A stretch of DNA of 9,251 bases from JAICYJ01 sp036263035 (GTDB lineage Bacteria; Actinomycetota; Thermoleophilia; Gaiellales; JAICJC01). Where the stretch lies: contig DATAHR010000088.1 of assembly GCA_036263035.1 (NCBI GenBank), positions 1 through 9,251 of the forward strand. The letters are read 5' to 3'. The notes beneath the pieces are model-generated. The model was not told where the DNA came from. It did not search any database and saw only the letters and a list, made by a program, of their open reading frames with translations. The position numbers and the translations under genes are program-made. The number at the start of each line of letters is the position of its first letter. Positions within the stretch are counted from its first letter, which is position 1. Positions 1 through 6,196 of the stretch are shown piece after piece.

Positions 1-617
1 GCCATCTGCTCGGGATCCATGGAGCGGTCGTTGTCCGCATGGCCGATGTAGAGCTCCGCCGTCGCATTGGCCGCGGCGAGGTGGGGGCTGTCCTCCCCGG
101 TCGTCGCCAGGTTGCCGCCGTGGAAGCTGGCAGCCGCCGCCACCGCGTCCGGGAAGGCGCCGGCCGTGCGCAGGCTGAGCCGGCCCCCGAGGCAGTACCC
201 GACGGTACCGACCGGGCCGTCGCGCACCTCCGGCCGCTCGCCCAGATACCCCAGCCAGGCGCGCGCATCGGCGACCACGGCGTCCGGCGTGAGCGCCGCC
301 ATCAGCGGCCCGAGCGCCTCGAACAGCGCCGAGCGGTCCTCGGACATGATCAGCCGCTCGATGTCGGGGACGACCGGCGGCGGGCCATGGCGGTAGAAGA
401 TGTTGGGGACGAGCACCAGGTAGCCGTGCGCGGCCAGGCGTTCGACGTAGGCGTGCACGGAGGGCCGGATGCCGTACGCATCGGTGTAGACGAGCACGGC
501 CGGAAACGGCCCGCCCGCCTGGGGTACGCCCATCAGCGCGTCGGCCGGGCCCTCGGCCGCGCCGACCGAGACGGTCTCGACCGTGGGGCGCGTGGCGGCT
601 GCGGCGGCGTCGGTCAC
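1..617 (-). CDS. Dienelactone hydrolase family protein (partial, 3' end outside window)
   Basis: A reverse-strand frame with a GTG start at 617 stays open to the left edge, giving 205 residues of an alpha/beta-hydrolase without its C-terminus. The nucleophile elbow GYCLGG (residues 140-145, Cys142) is the cysteine-type elbow typical of dienelactone hydrolases. A following GHADND stretch (192-197) carries the likely acid (Asp197, or Asp195). The catalytic His should lie beyond the edge. DAYGI (46-50) sits where the family has its conserved E/D-xFG strand end. There is no signal peptide, so it is probably cytosolic. Family members hydrolyse dienelactone in chlorocatechol breakdown, but many act on other esters or lactones, and nothing here fixes the substrate. 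The GTG was chosen because the nearby upstream ATG and GTG run into a stop. No convincing Shine-Dalgarno is seen. It is divergent from the M16 gene across 55 bp. Confidence 0.9.
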   Translation of the reverse strand, partial: MTDAAAAATRPTVETVSVGAAEGPADALMGVPQAGGPFPAVLVYTDAYGIRPSVHAYVERLAAHGYLVLVPNIFYRHGPPPVVPDIERLIMSEDRSALFEALGPLMAALTPDAVVADARAWLGYLGERPEVRDGPVGTVGYCLGGRLSLRTAGAFPDAVAAAASFHGGNLATTGEDSPHLAAANATAELYIGHADNDRSMDPEQM

Positions 618-635
618 GGCACCGAGTCTCGCATA

Positions 636-665
636 TCGACAGCGCCACCCGCGTGGGAGTACGAT
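636..665 (+). promoter_or_regulatory. Predicted promoter of the M16 peptidase gene, leaderless geometry
   Basis: TCGACA at 636-641 (one mismatch to the TTGACA -35 box) and TACGAT at 660-665 (TAnnnT -10 box) are separated by 18 bp. The -10 box ends 7 nt before the ATG at 673, so transcription would begin at or one base before the start codon. A GGGAG at 655-659 could instead be read as a Shine-Dalgarno, but at 13 nt from the ATG it is too far away. This is a prediction from sequence only. Confidence 0.5.
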
Positions 666-672
666 CACGCCC

Positions 673-1950
673 ATGTTCACCAAGACCGAGCTCCCAAACG
701 GCCTGCGCGTCGTCACCCACCCGATGGACAGCGCCAAGTCCGTCGCCGTGATGGTGATGCTCGCCGCCGGCTCCCGCTACGAGACGAAGGACAGCAGCGG
801 CATCGCCCACTTCGCCGAGCACATGTTCTTCAAGGGCACCGAGAAGCGCCCCACCGCCAAGGACATCTCCGCGGAGGTGGACGGCATCGGCGGCGAGTTC
901 AACGCCTTCACCGGCAAGGAGTACACCGGCTACTACATCAAGTGCGCCGCCGAGCACCGGGAGCTGGCCCTGGACGTGCTCTCCGACCAGCTGCTCGCGT
1001 CGCGGTTCGATCCGGACGAGATCGAGCGCGAGAAGGGCGTCATCATCGAAGAGCTGAACATGTACGTCGACACCCCGCGCGACCACGTCGACGACGTGTA
1101 CGAGAGGTTGCTGTTCGGCGATCAGCCGCTGGGCTGGCACATCATCGGCCGCAAGGAGACGATCAGGGCGGCGACCCGCGACACGTTCCTGAACTACCTG
1201 AACACCTGGTACACGCCGCGGCGGATGGTGGTGGGAGCGGCCGGCGCGGTGAACGGCGACTTCGCCGCCGAGGTGCGCGACAAGTTCGGCCACCTCGAGG
1301 ATCGCGCAAGCGGCGAGATGGCACCCGTCGAGTTCGTGCAGACCGAGCCGCGGGTGATGCTCGACACGCGCGACTCCGACCAAGCGCACCTGCGGTTCGG
1401 CGTCCGCGGCCTCCAGACGACCAGCCCCGACCGCTACGTGATGCAGGTGCTGACCACCGTGCTCGGCGGCGGCATGTCGTCACGGCTGTTCCTGGAGGTG
1501 CGCGAACGGCTGGGGCTGGCCTACTACGTCTACGGCTACCACCAGACCTACCACGACACCGGAACGCTCTACGCGCAGGCCGGCGTGGACGTCGAGCGCA
1601 TCGACCAGGCAATCGGCGTGATCGCGGAGCAGTTCCGCAAGATGGCGTCCGAGCCGGTGGCCGAGGACGAGCTGCGCAGGTGCAAGAACTACCTGAAGGG
1701 CCGCATGGTGCTGCAGCTGGAGGACCCGAAGGGGCTGCTCATGTTCGGGCTGCGCCGCGAGGTGCTGGAGGACAAGGTTGTCGAGATCGACCAGGTGCTC
1801 GAGGGGATCGAGCGGGTCACGGCCGAGGACATCCAGCGGCTGGCACGGCAGGTGATCGTCGACGACGGGTTGAACCTCGCCATCGTCGGGCCGTTCGACG
1901 ACGAGCAGCGGTTCCTCGACGTGATGGCCGAGCCGGCGACTGTGAGATGA
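673..1950 (+). CDS. M16 family zinc metallopeptidase (processing-peptidase/PqqL-like)
   Basis: A 425-residue protein with the inverted zinc motif HFAEH (His46, Glu49, His50). The distal glutamate ligand lies about 77 residues on, in the VIIEELNMYVDTP segment (Glu127, possibly Glu126). The C-terminal M16 domain (about 165-345) holds the typical SSRLF (269-273) and GLAYYV (281-286) segments. The length matches single-unit bacterial M16B peptidases related to mitochondrial processing peptidase. These act as dimers that enclose and cut short, partly unfolded peptides. There is no signal peptide or membrane segment, so it is expected in the cytosol; its substrate is unknown. An in-frame extension upstream to 583 is open, but its composition is unlike a protein and it would cover the predicted promoter, so the ATG at 673 is preferred. 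The TGA stop lies inside the left arm of an inverted repeat shared with the convergent M24 gene. Confidence 0.95.
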   Translation: MFTKTELPNGLRVVTHPMDSAKSVAVMVMLAAGSRYETKDSSGIAHFAEHMFFKGTEKRPTAKDISAEVDGIGGEFNAFTGKEYTGYYIKCAAEHRELALDVLSDQLLASRFDPDEIEREKGVIIEELNMYVDTPRDHVDDVYERLLFGDQPLGWHIIGRKETIRAATRDTFLNYLNTWYTPRRMVVGAAGAVNGDFAAEVRDKFGHLEDRASGEMAPVEFVQTEPRVMLDTRDSDQAHLRFGVRGLQTTSPDRYVMQVLTTVLGGGMSSRLFLEVRERLGLAYYVYGYHQTYHDTGTLYAQAGVDVERIDQAIGVIAEQFRKMASEPVAEDELRRCKNYLKGRMVLQLEDPKGLLMFGLRREVLEDKVVEIDQVLEGIERVTAEDIQRLARQVIVDDGLNLAIVGPFDDEQRFLDVMAEPATVR

Positions 1951-2070
1951 TTGATCCCACGGCTCCGCACGTCTGACCGTACTTCTGTCGTAGACGGGCT
2001 GTGCTACAGGGCTGCGATCACCAACCGTCGCGACCGCTCAGACCGCACGGCTCCGTGGGATCAATCATCT
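1945..2070. repeat. Inverted repeat with perfect 18-bp arms spanning two convergent gene ends
   Basis: The left arm AGATGATTGATCCCACGG (1945-1962) is the exact reverse complement of 2053-2070, with 90 bp between. Inside, GTCTGA (1971-1976) is complementary to TCAGAC (2038-2043), so the fold could continue past an 8/9-nt internal loop. CACGGCTCCG also occurs twice in direct orientation (1958-1967 and 2046-2055), and the right copy forms a small hairpin, CACGG-CT-CCGTG (2046-2057). Each arm contains the stop codon of one gene: TGA 1948-1950 for M16, and the complement of 2061-2063 for M24. Possible roles are a bidirectional terminator or mRNA-stabilising 3' structure (no T-tract follows), remains of a small element with terminal inverted repeats (no target duplication seen), or an assembly artefact. 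The repeat itself is certain; its role is not. Confidence 0.85.
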
Positions 2071-3218
2071 AGGGCCTTGATCTCCAGCTCGTAGTCGAAG
2101 TCGGTGAGTACCTCGTGCCCGTTGTCGGTGACGACGACGAGGTCCTCGAGCCGCACGCCGCCGAAGTCCTTGCGGTAGACGCCCGGTTCGACGGTGACCA
2201 CGTCGCCGGCAAGCAGCTCCTCGCGCGCGCCGAGCCCCATGTTCGGCGCCTCGTGCACCTCCACCCCCACCCCGTGGCCGAGGCCATGGAAGAAGTCCTC
2301 ATCCAGCGTCTCGCCGGGCGCCAGGCCGCGGGTGGTGCGAAATCCGCCCTGCTCGATCACGTCGCAGGCGATCTCCCACGGCCGCTCACCGGGGACGCCC
2401 GGGGCGATCGCCTCGGTGCTGCGCTTCAGGGCCTCGAGCACCGTTGCATGCATCTGCTTCAGCCGCTCCGGCGCCTCCCCCCAGCAGAAGGTGCGGGTCA
2501 TGTCGGCGCAGTACCGGCTCGCCGCATTCTGCGGGAACACGTCGATGATGATCGGCTCACCCGGGTGGATCGGGCCGCTGCCGAGGTCATGGACGAGCGC
2601 GCCGCGGGGACCCGCGCCGACCAGCGGCGCCTCGCCCTCGCAGCCGTGCGCACGAAGGGTGCTGACGATCACGTCGCGGACCCGCTCGCACGTCACCAGG
2701 TCGCCGTCAGCGACCAGGCCACCGTCTCCGGGCGACGCCGACGCGAGCAGCTCCCGGGCTGCGCGGAACGACGCCTCCGTCGCGGTCTGCGCCTGCCTGA
2801 TCGCGTTCAGCTGGTCGGCATTCTTCAGCCGGCGGCGCATCTCGAAGGCCTGCCGGTCAGGGGTGACGGTGACGTCCTTCCCGCGCAGGTAGTCGGCCAG
2901 CGCGACCGGAAACGTCGGTGGCACGGCCACGTCGCTCACGCCGGCGCGCTCCAGCACCCGTCGCACACGCTCCATCACGGCGTCCTCGTAGTCCCAGCCC
3001 TCGCGCACCAGCTCGCGCGCACCGAAGTCGTCGTCGCGCCAGATCTCGGTGGCACGCGAGTCGCGCTCGATCACATCCTTCTCGAGGACGCTCGCCACGA
3101 TGATGCGGCGGCCGTCCAGCTCGAGATAGGTGAAGGGGTCGACGATCGGGACGCCGGTGGCCACGAACATGTCGGCGTCGCGCAGGGAATCGGCATGGAT
3201 GAGAAGCGGTGTCGTCAT
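2061..3218 (-). CDS. M24 family aminopeptidase P / Xaa-Pro peptidase
   Basis: A 385-residue protein with a creatinase-like N-terminal domain (about 1-125) followed by a pita-bread M24 catalytic domain. All five metal ligands of the family are visible: Asp226 (IIIDVFP), Asp239 (ADMTRTF), His315 (HGLGHGVG), Glu344 (TVEPGVY) and Glu358 (VRLEDL). The accessory His322 is also present, so a dinuclear metal enzyme should be active. Relatives remove N-terminal residues ahead of proline or split Xaa-Pro dipeptides in cytosolic peptide turnover. The precise specificity cannot be read here, and the family also includes non-prolyl hydrolases. The ATG at 3218 follows a -10-like box by 7 nt and begins a sequence that aligns well. 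The open frame extends further upstream, but that part reads as antisense to the neighbouring gene. The stop lies in the right arm of the 1945-2070 inverted repeat. Confidence 0.93.
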   Translation of the reverse strand: MTTPLLIHADSLRDADMFVATGVPIVDPFTYLELDGRRIIVASVLEKDVIERDSRATEIWRDDDFGARELVREGWDYEDAVMERVRRVLERAGVSDVAVPPTFPVALADYLRGKDVTVTPDRQAFEMRRRLKNADQLNAIRQAQTATEASFRAARELLASASPGDGGLVADGDLVTCERVRDVIVSTLRAHGCEGEAPLVGAGPRGALVHDLGSGPIHPGEPIIIDVFPQNAASRYCADMTRTFCWGEAPERLKQMHATVLEALKRSTEAIAPGVPGERPWEIACDVIEQGGFRTTRGLAPGETLDEDFFHGLGHGVGVEVHEAPNMGLGAREELLAGDVVTVEPGVYRKDFGGVRLEDLVVVTDNGHEVLTDFDYELEIKALDD

Positions 3219-3225
3219 GGCCGAG

Positions 3226-3231
3226 AACCTA
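3226..3231 (-). promoter_or_regulatory. Predicted extended -10 box of the M24 gene
   Basis: On the reverse strand TGC-TAGGTT gives a TAnnnT -10 box with the extended TGn motif. It ends 7 nt before the ATG at 3218, which places the transcript start at about 3219, so the mRNA would be leaderless. No good -35 box is seen. The box overlaps the region where the divergent nucleotidyltransferase promoter would need its -35. Confidence 0.45.
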
Positions 3232-3247
3232 GCAGTTGGCCGTCGGC

Positions 3248-3253
3248 TACCGT
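3248..3253 (+). promoter_or_regulatory. Predicted -10 box of the nucleotidyltransferase gene
   Basis: TACCGT fits TAnnnT and ends 6 nt before the GTG at 3260, so transcription would start on or beside the start codon. There is no recognisable -35 box. The call rests on spacing that matches the other leading genes in this window. Confidence 0.35.
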
Positions 3254-3259
3254 TGCCGC

Positions 3260-3784
3260 GTGCTCGCGGCGGTGATCCTGGCAGCCGGTGAGGCCCGCCG
3301 GTACGGCGGTCCGAAGCAGCTGCACCCGGTCGGCTGCCGTCCGATGCTCGAGGTCGTCTGCGAGACGGTGGCCGCCTCCGGCATCGGCCACCGGACGGTC
3401 GTGCTTGGCGCCCGCGCGGAGCAGGTCGCCGGCGCGGTGGACACGCACGGCGCCGCGACGGTGGTCTGCGAGCGATGGCCTGACGGTCAGGCCGCCTCGC
3501 TGCGCTGCGGGCTCGAGTCGCTCGACGCCTCGGTCGAGGAGGCCCTGATCGTGCTGGGCGACGGCCCGTCGCTGAGCGCAGAGGCGATCCGGCGGGTGGC
3601 CGCGGGATCCGGGCCGCGTGCCGCCGATTACGGCAGCGGACGGTCGCACCCCGTCGTCCTGCCGCGCAGCACGTGGCCGGAGCTGCCGGCGCGTGGCGAG
3701 ACGCCCGGACGCTCCATCGGCGTGCTCCTCGTCGACTGCAGTGACCTGCCCGAGCCCGGGGACGTCGACTACTCGGAGCGGTGA
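3260..3784 (+). CDS. MobA/MocA-like nucleotidyltransferase family protein
   Basis: A 174-residue protein of the NTP-transferase (MobA-like) superfamily. The N-terminus has the nucleotide-binding signature LAAGEARRYGGPKQL (7-21, Lys19). GQAASLRCGL (77-86) resembles the MocA/MobA nucleotide-contact loop. LGDGPSLS (99-106) is the metal-binding loop, with Asp101 kept but Gly in place of the more usual Gln. GDVDY near the end (167-171) fits the second metal-binding Asp. MocA-type enzymes transfer CMP to molybdopterin, while other members handle sugars or other cofactors. No molybdoenzyme genes are in the window, so the substrate is open. It is slightly short for the family (about 190-200 aa). The GTG start puts the first beta strand at the N-terminus; an in-frame TTG at 3236 is less likely. 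The last 16 bp overlap the convergent rsrA gene. Confidence 0.8.
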   Translation: MLAAVILAAGEARRYGGPKQLHPVGCRPMLEVVCETVAASGIGHRTVVLGARAEQVAGAVDTHGAATVVCERWPDGQAASLRCGLESLDASVEEALIVLGDGPSLSAEAIRRVAAGSGPRAADYGSGRSHPVVLPRSTWPELPARGETPGRSIGVLLVDCSDLPEPGDVDYSER

Positions 3785-4017
3785 CCGCGGCAGGCCAGCC
3801 GCACGCGGTCGACGAGGCCATCGGGCACCGGGTCGCCGCAGCAGACGGTCTTCACCGTGTCCCGCAGCTTCGCTTCGAAGTGGTAGCGCTCCCGGCAATA
3901 CGCGCACTCACCGAGGTGACGCTCGATCCAGGAGACCTCGTCCGGGGTCAGCTGCCGGTCGAGGTAGGGCTGAAGCTTGCTCTCGACACCGACGCAGGGA
4001 TCGACGCTCGTGCTCAT
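3769..4017 (-). CDS. rsrA: RsrA-type redox-sensing zinc anti-sigma factor
   Basis: An 82-residue protein with the ZAS (zinc-binding anti-sigma) pattern. Cys8, then His34-x3-Cys38-x2-Cys41 (HLGECAYC), correspond by position to the zinc ligands of Streptomyces RsrA (Cys11, His37, Cys41, Cys44). A Cys59-Cys60 pair also matches RsrA, and there is an extra Cys76. In RsrA, thiol oxidation forms a disulfide, expels zinc and releases the sigma factor. The same switch is inferred here. There is no membrane segment, so it is cytoplasmic. The ATG overlaps the sigR stop (ATGA, 4014-4017) and follows a GGAGG (4022-4026 on the reverse strand) by 4 nt, so it should be translated in fixed ratio with its partner. 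A plain zf-HC2 anti-sigma factor for another ECF sigma is the alternative, but Cys8, the CC pair and the partner favour RsrA. Confidence 0.9.
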   Translation of the reverse strand: MSTSVDPCVGVESKLQPYLDRQLTPDEVSWIERHLGECAYCRERYHFEAKLRDTVKTVCCGDPVPDGLVDRVRLACRGHRSE

Positions 4018-4640
4018 GACGCCTCCGCCCCCGCTCGCTGTGCCAGCGCCTGCTTGAGCGCACGCCTACCGCGGTGCAGCCGTGACATCACGGTCCCGAT
4101 CGGCACGCCCAGGATGTCGGCCGCCTCCTGATAGCTGAAGTCGCCGATATCGACCAGTACGACCGCCTCGCGAAACGCGGGCGGGACATCGGCAAGCGCC
4201 TCGAGGATGGCTCCGCCGGCGAGCCGGTTCAGCACCGCCTCCTGCGGCTCCCCGGTGGATCCGGTCAGCTGGTTGTACAGGTAGTACTCGGTCGTGTCCT
4301 CGAACGACTCCTGCGCCGGGCGCCGCTGCTGCCTGCGCGCCTCGTCGAGGAACGCGTTGCGAAGGATGGTGGCCAGCCAGGCGGCCAGGTTGCTCCCCGG
4401 GCGATAGCTGCGCCAGCTTCGGAACGCCCGCAGGTAGGTCTCCTGCACCAGCTCTTCGGCAGTCTGCTGCGAGCCGCTCAGCCGCAGCGCGATCCGGTAG
4501 AGCTGGTCGGCGTGGGTGAGCGCCTCCTCCTCGAACTGCGCGCGATCCCGCAAATCGCTTGCAGAGTCAGAGGCCGGCTCCTCCGCCTCGTCAGGGGTGG
4601 CATCGGCCATCAGCTCCACGCTATCAGCAACCAGCAGCAT
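4014..4640 (-). CDS. sigR: SigR/SigH-family ECF RNA polymerase sigma factor
   Basis: A 208-residue group 4 sigma factor. Region 2 spans about residues 38-103, with AEELVQETYLRAF (61-73) and NLAAWLATILRNAF (84-97). Region 4 spans about 145-200 and ends in the recognition helix PIGTVMSRLHRGRRAL (180-195). The long linker with a PQEAVLNRL segment, plus the adjacent RsrA-like gene, separate it from other ECF groups and match Streptomyces SigR and mycobacterial SigH. These drive thioredoxin, low-molecular-weight-thiol and protein-quality genes under disulfide stress. The start is uncertain. ATG 4640 lies just after the predicted promoter, giving a leaderless mRNA, and was chosen. ATG 4610, with GGAG only 3 nt away, is possible. 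GTG 4679 lies within the promoter's -35 element. The residues before about 35 look disordered, so the choice hardly affects the fold. Confidence 0.92.
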   Translation of the reverse strand: MLLVADSVELMADATPDEAEEPASDSASDLRDRAQFEEEALTHADQLYRIALRLSGSQQTAEELVQETYLRAFRSWRSYRPGSNLAAWLATILRNAFLDEARRQQRRPAQESFEDTTEYYLYNQLTGSTGEPQEAVLNRLAGGAILEALADVPPAFREAVVLVDIGDFSYQEAADILGVPIGTVMSRLHRGRRALKQALAQRAGAEAS

Positions 4641-4650
4641 CCGATTGGTC

Positions 4651-4675
4651 AACGCGCAGCGGCGTGAGGTATTCC
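4651..4675 (-). promoter_or_regulatory. Predicted SigR-type autoregulatory promoter
   Basis: On the reverse strand GGAATA (4675-4670), 16 bp, then GTT (4653-4651) preceded by C matches the SigH/SigR promoter consensus (GGAAYA-N16-17-cGTT in mycobacteria, GGAAT-N18-GTT in Streptomyces). The -35 is preceded by extra G residues, as in the longer form of the motif. The expected start falls near 4641-4643, directly before the ATG at 4640. Both sigR and sigH are known to activate their own transcription, so a match at this position is more convincing than a chance hit. Confidence 0.7.
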
Positions 4676-4701
4676 CCACGGCGAGTTTTAGTCACTTCAG
4701 C

Positions 4702-4707
4702 TATATT
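4702..4707 (+). promoter_or_regulatory. Predicted -10 box of the nad-mqn operon
   Basis: TATATT at 4702-4707 stands in a locally AT-rich patch (4686-4707), unusual for this GC-rich DNA. It ends 7 nt before the GTG at 4715, so the mRNA would start at or next to the start codon. No clear -35 box is visible at 16-18 bp upstream. The space there runs into the -35 of the divergent sigR promoter. Confidence 0.55.
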
Positions 4708-4714
4708 GCCCGCC

Positions 4715-6196
4715 GTGAAGCCGCAGACACCTTCCCTCGCCGATCTGCTGGTCGCCGGTGCCGGGCTGGCCGGTCTCTATGCAGCGCTCGAGGCCGCGCG
4801 GCGAGGGGCGAGCGTGGTGCTGGTGACGAAGGGCTCGCTGCGCAGCTCCAACTCGTTCTACGCCCAGGGCGGCGTGGCCGCGGCGATCGGCCCGGACGAC
4901 CGGCCGGAACTTCACCTGGCCGACACGCTGGCCGCAGGCCGCGGGCTGTGCGACCCGGCTGCGGTGGAGGTGCTGGTGTCGGAAGGCCCCGCGAGGATGC
5001 GGGATCTCGAGTCCTACGGCGTCGCGTTCGACCGCGGACACGACGGCCTGCCGGCGCTCGGCCGCGAGGGCGGCCACGGGCGCAGGCGCATCCTCCACGC
5101 CGGTGGCAGCGCCACCGGCCAGCACATCGCGACCGCGCTGATCGACCGCGTGCTGCAGGAGCCGGGCATCCGCGTAATGGAGCACGCGGCGGTGCTGGAG
5201 CTGATCGCGGACGGAACCGCCTGCGGCGGAGCGTGGGTGCTGGGACACGACGAGCTGATGGCCGTCCGCGCCCGCATGACGCTGATCGCGACCGGCGGCG
5301 CCGGTGCCCTGTTCGAGCGAACGACCAACCCGCCCGGCGCGCTGGGCGACGGCATCGCGATCGCCAACCGCGCGGGGGCAGCTGTCACCGACATGGAGTT
5401 CGTGCAGTTCCACCCGACCGCCCTCGCGGTGGGCGCGCGGGCATTCCTGATCTCGGAGGCCGTGCGGGGCGAGGGGGCGCACCTGGTCGACGCCTCCGGT
5501 CATCGCTTCATGGCGGACGTCCACCCGGAGGCCGAGCTGGCGCCGCGGGACGTCGTCGCACGCGAGATCCAACAGCGCCTCGCCGGCGGCCGCGCGAGCT
5601 ACCTGACGCTGGCGCACCTCGACGCGGAGGCCATCCGCGCACGCTTCCCCAACCTCGTCCGAGGCGCCCGTGATGCGGGGCTCGACCTCACCCGCGACCC
5701 AATCCCCGTGTCACCCGCGGCGCACTACCTGATGGGCGGCGTCGCGACCGACCTCCACGGACGAAGCACGCTGCGCGGCCTCTACGCCAGCGGCGAGTGC
5801 GCCGCGAGCGGCGTCCACGGCGCCAACCGGCTCGCATCCAACTCCCTGCTCGAGTGTTTCGTCTTCTCGCACCGTGCGGTGAGCGCCGGCCTCGACGAGG
5901 CCGTGGAGCAGCTCGACGCCCCGCAACCACAACGGCCGCTGGTGCGGGCCCAGCTGGGCGAGCTGCGCCGTCGGATGTGGGCCGGTGCCGGCCCGCTCCG
6001 CGATGCCGACGGTCTCGAAGGCCTGATCGACTGGCTCGACGAGCAGGCCCCGTCCAACCCGACCACGGTGGCGCGCATGATCGCCCGCTCAGCGCTTGCG
6101 CGCGAGGAGAGCCGCGGCGCCCACGTCCGCCTCGACCACCCCGCCGAGGATCCCGCATTCCTCCACCATCTCCCATGCCGGCTCTCGACCGTGTGA
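4715..6196 (+). CDS. nadB: L-aspartate oxidase
   Basis: A 493-residue flavoprotein that oxidises L-aspartate to iminoaspartate, the first step of de novo NAD synthesis. The FAD-binding GAGLAG (15-20) opens the Rossmann fold. SFYAQGGVAAA (47-57), HAGGSATGQH (128-137) and ASGECAASGVHGANRLASNSL (358-378) are typical of NadB. Residues matching the substrate-site set of the E. coli enzyme are present: Glu118 (REGGHGRRR), His233 (QFHPT), Arg278 (APRD), His337 (HYLMGG) and Arg372 (ANRL). A C-terminal helical domain follows (about 405-475). These features favour aspartate oxidase over succinate dehydrogenase or fumarate reductase, as does the adjacent nadC-nadA. The GTG at 4715 fits the predicted leaderless promoter and places GxGxxG at the usual distance from the N-terminus. 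TTG 4706 is a less likely alternative. Its reduced flavin can pass electrons to O2, fumarate or quinone. It is first in the operon and overlaps nadC by 22 bp. Confidence 0.96.
   Translation: MKPQTPSLADLLVAGAGLAGLYAALEAARRGASVVLVTKGSLRSSNSFYAQGGVAAAIGPDDRPELHLADTLAAGRGLCDPAAVEVLVSEGPARMRDLESYGVAFDRGHDGLPALGREGGHGRRRILHAGGSATGQHIATALIDRVLQEPGIRVMEHAAVLELIADGTACGGAWVLGHDELMAVRARMTLIATGGAGALFERTTNPPGALGDGIAIANRAGAAVTDMEFVQFHPTALAVGARAFLISEAVRGEGAHLVDASGHRFMADVHPEAELAPRDVVAREIQQRLAGGRASYLTLAHLDAEAIRARFPNLVRGARDAGLDLTRDPIPVSPAAHYLMGGVATDLHGRSTLRGLYASGECAASGVHGANRLASNSLLECFVFSHRAVSAGLDEAVEQLDAPQPQRPLVRAQLGELRRRMWAGAGPLRDADGLEGLIDWLDEQAPSNPTTVARMIARSALAREESRGAHVRLDHPAEDPAFLHHLPCRLSTV

Noticed and set aside
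39..1976. A 645-codon forward open frame across the hydrolase and the M16 gene
   Set aside because: Its translation is dominated by Arg/Gly/Ala/Pro/His with no domain, and it covers the recognisable antisense hydrolase and the M16 gene in another frame. It is a shadow of GC-rich coding.
1985..2009. A strong central hairpin inside the inverted repeat (GTAG...CTAC)
   Set aside because: Only four base pairs form before mismatches. It is not enough to call as a structure.
1945..2070. Classic Rho-independent terminator
   Set aside because: The arms are separated by 90 nt and there is no T-tract on either strand. A 3'-end role remains possible but cannot be claimed as a standard terminator.
1945..2070. 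Intact insertion sequence or MITE
   Set aside because: There is no transposase reading frame in 90 bp, no target-site duplication flanking the arms, and no second copy in the window.
2115..3275. Forward open frame opposite the M24 gene
   Set aside because: The reverse strand has a complete M24 enzyme with all five metal ligands, and the forward frame has no recognisable domain.
6193..6195. GTG start for nadC overlapping the nadB stop as GTGA
   Set aside because: An attractive overlap, but it deletes the first six residues of the N-terminal helix. The ATG at 6175 gives a normal N-terminus. Kept as an alternative only.
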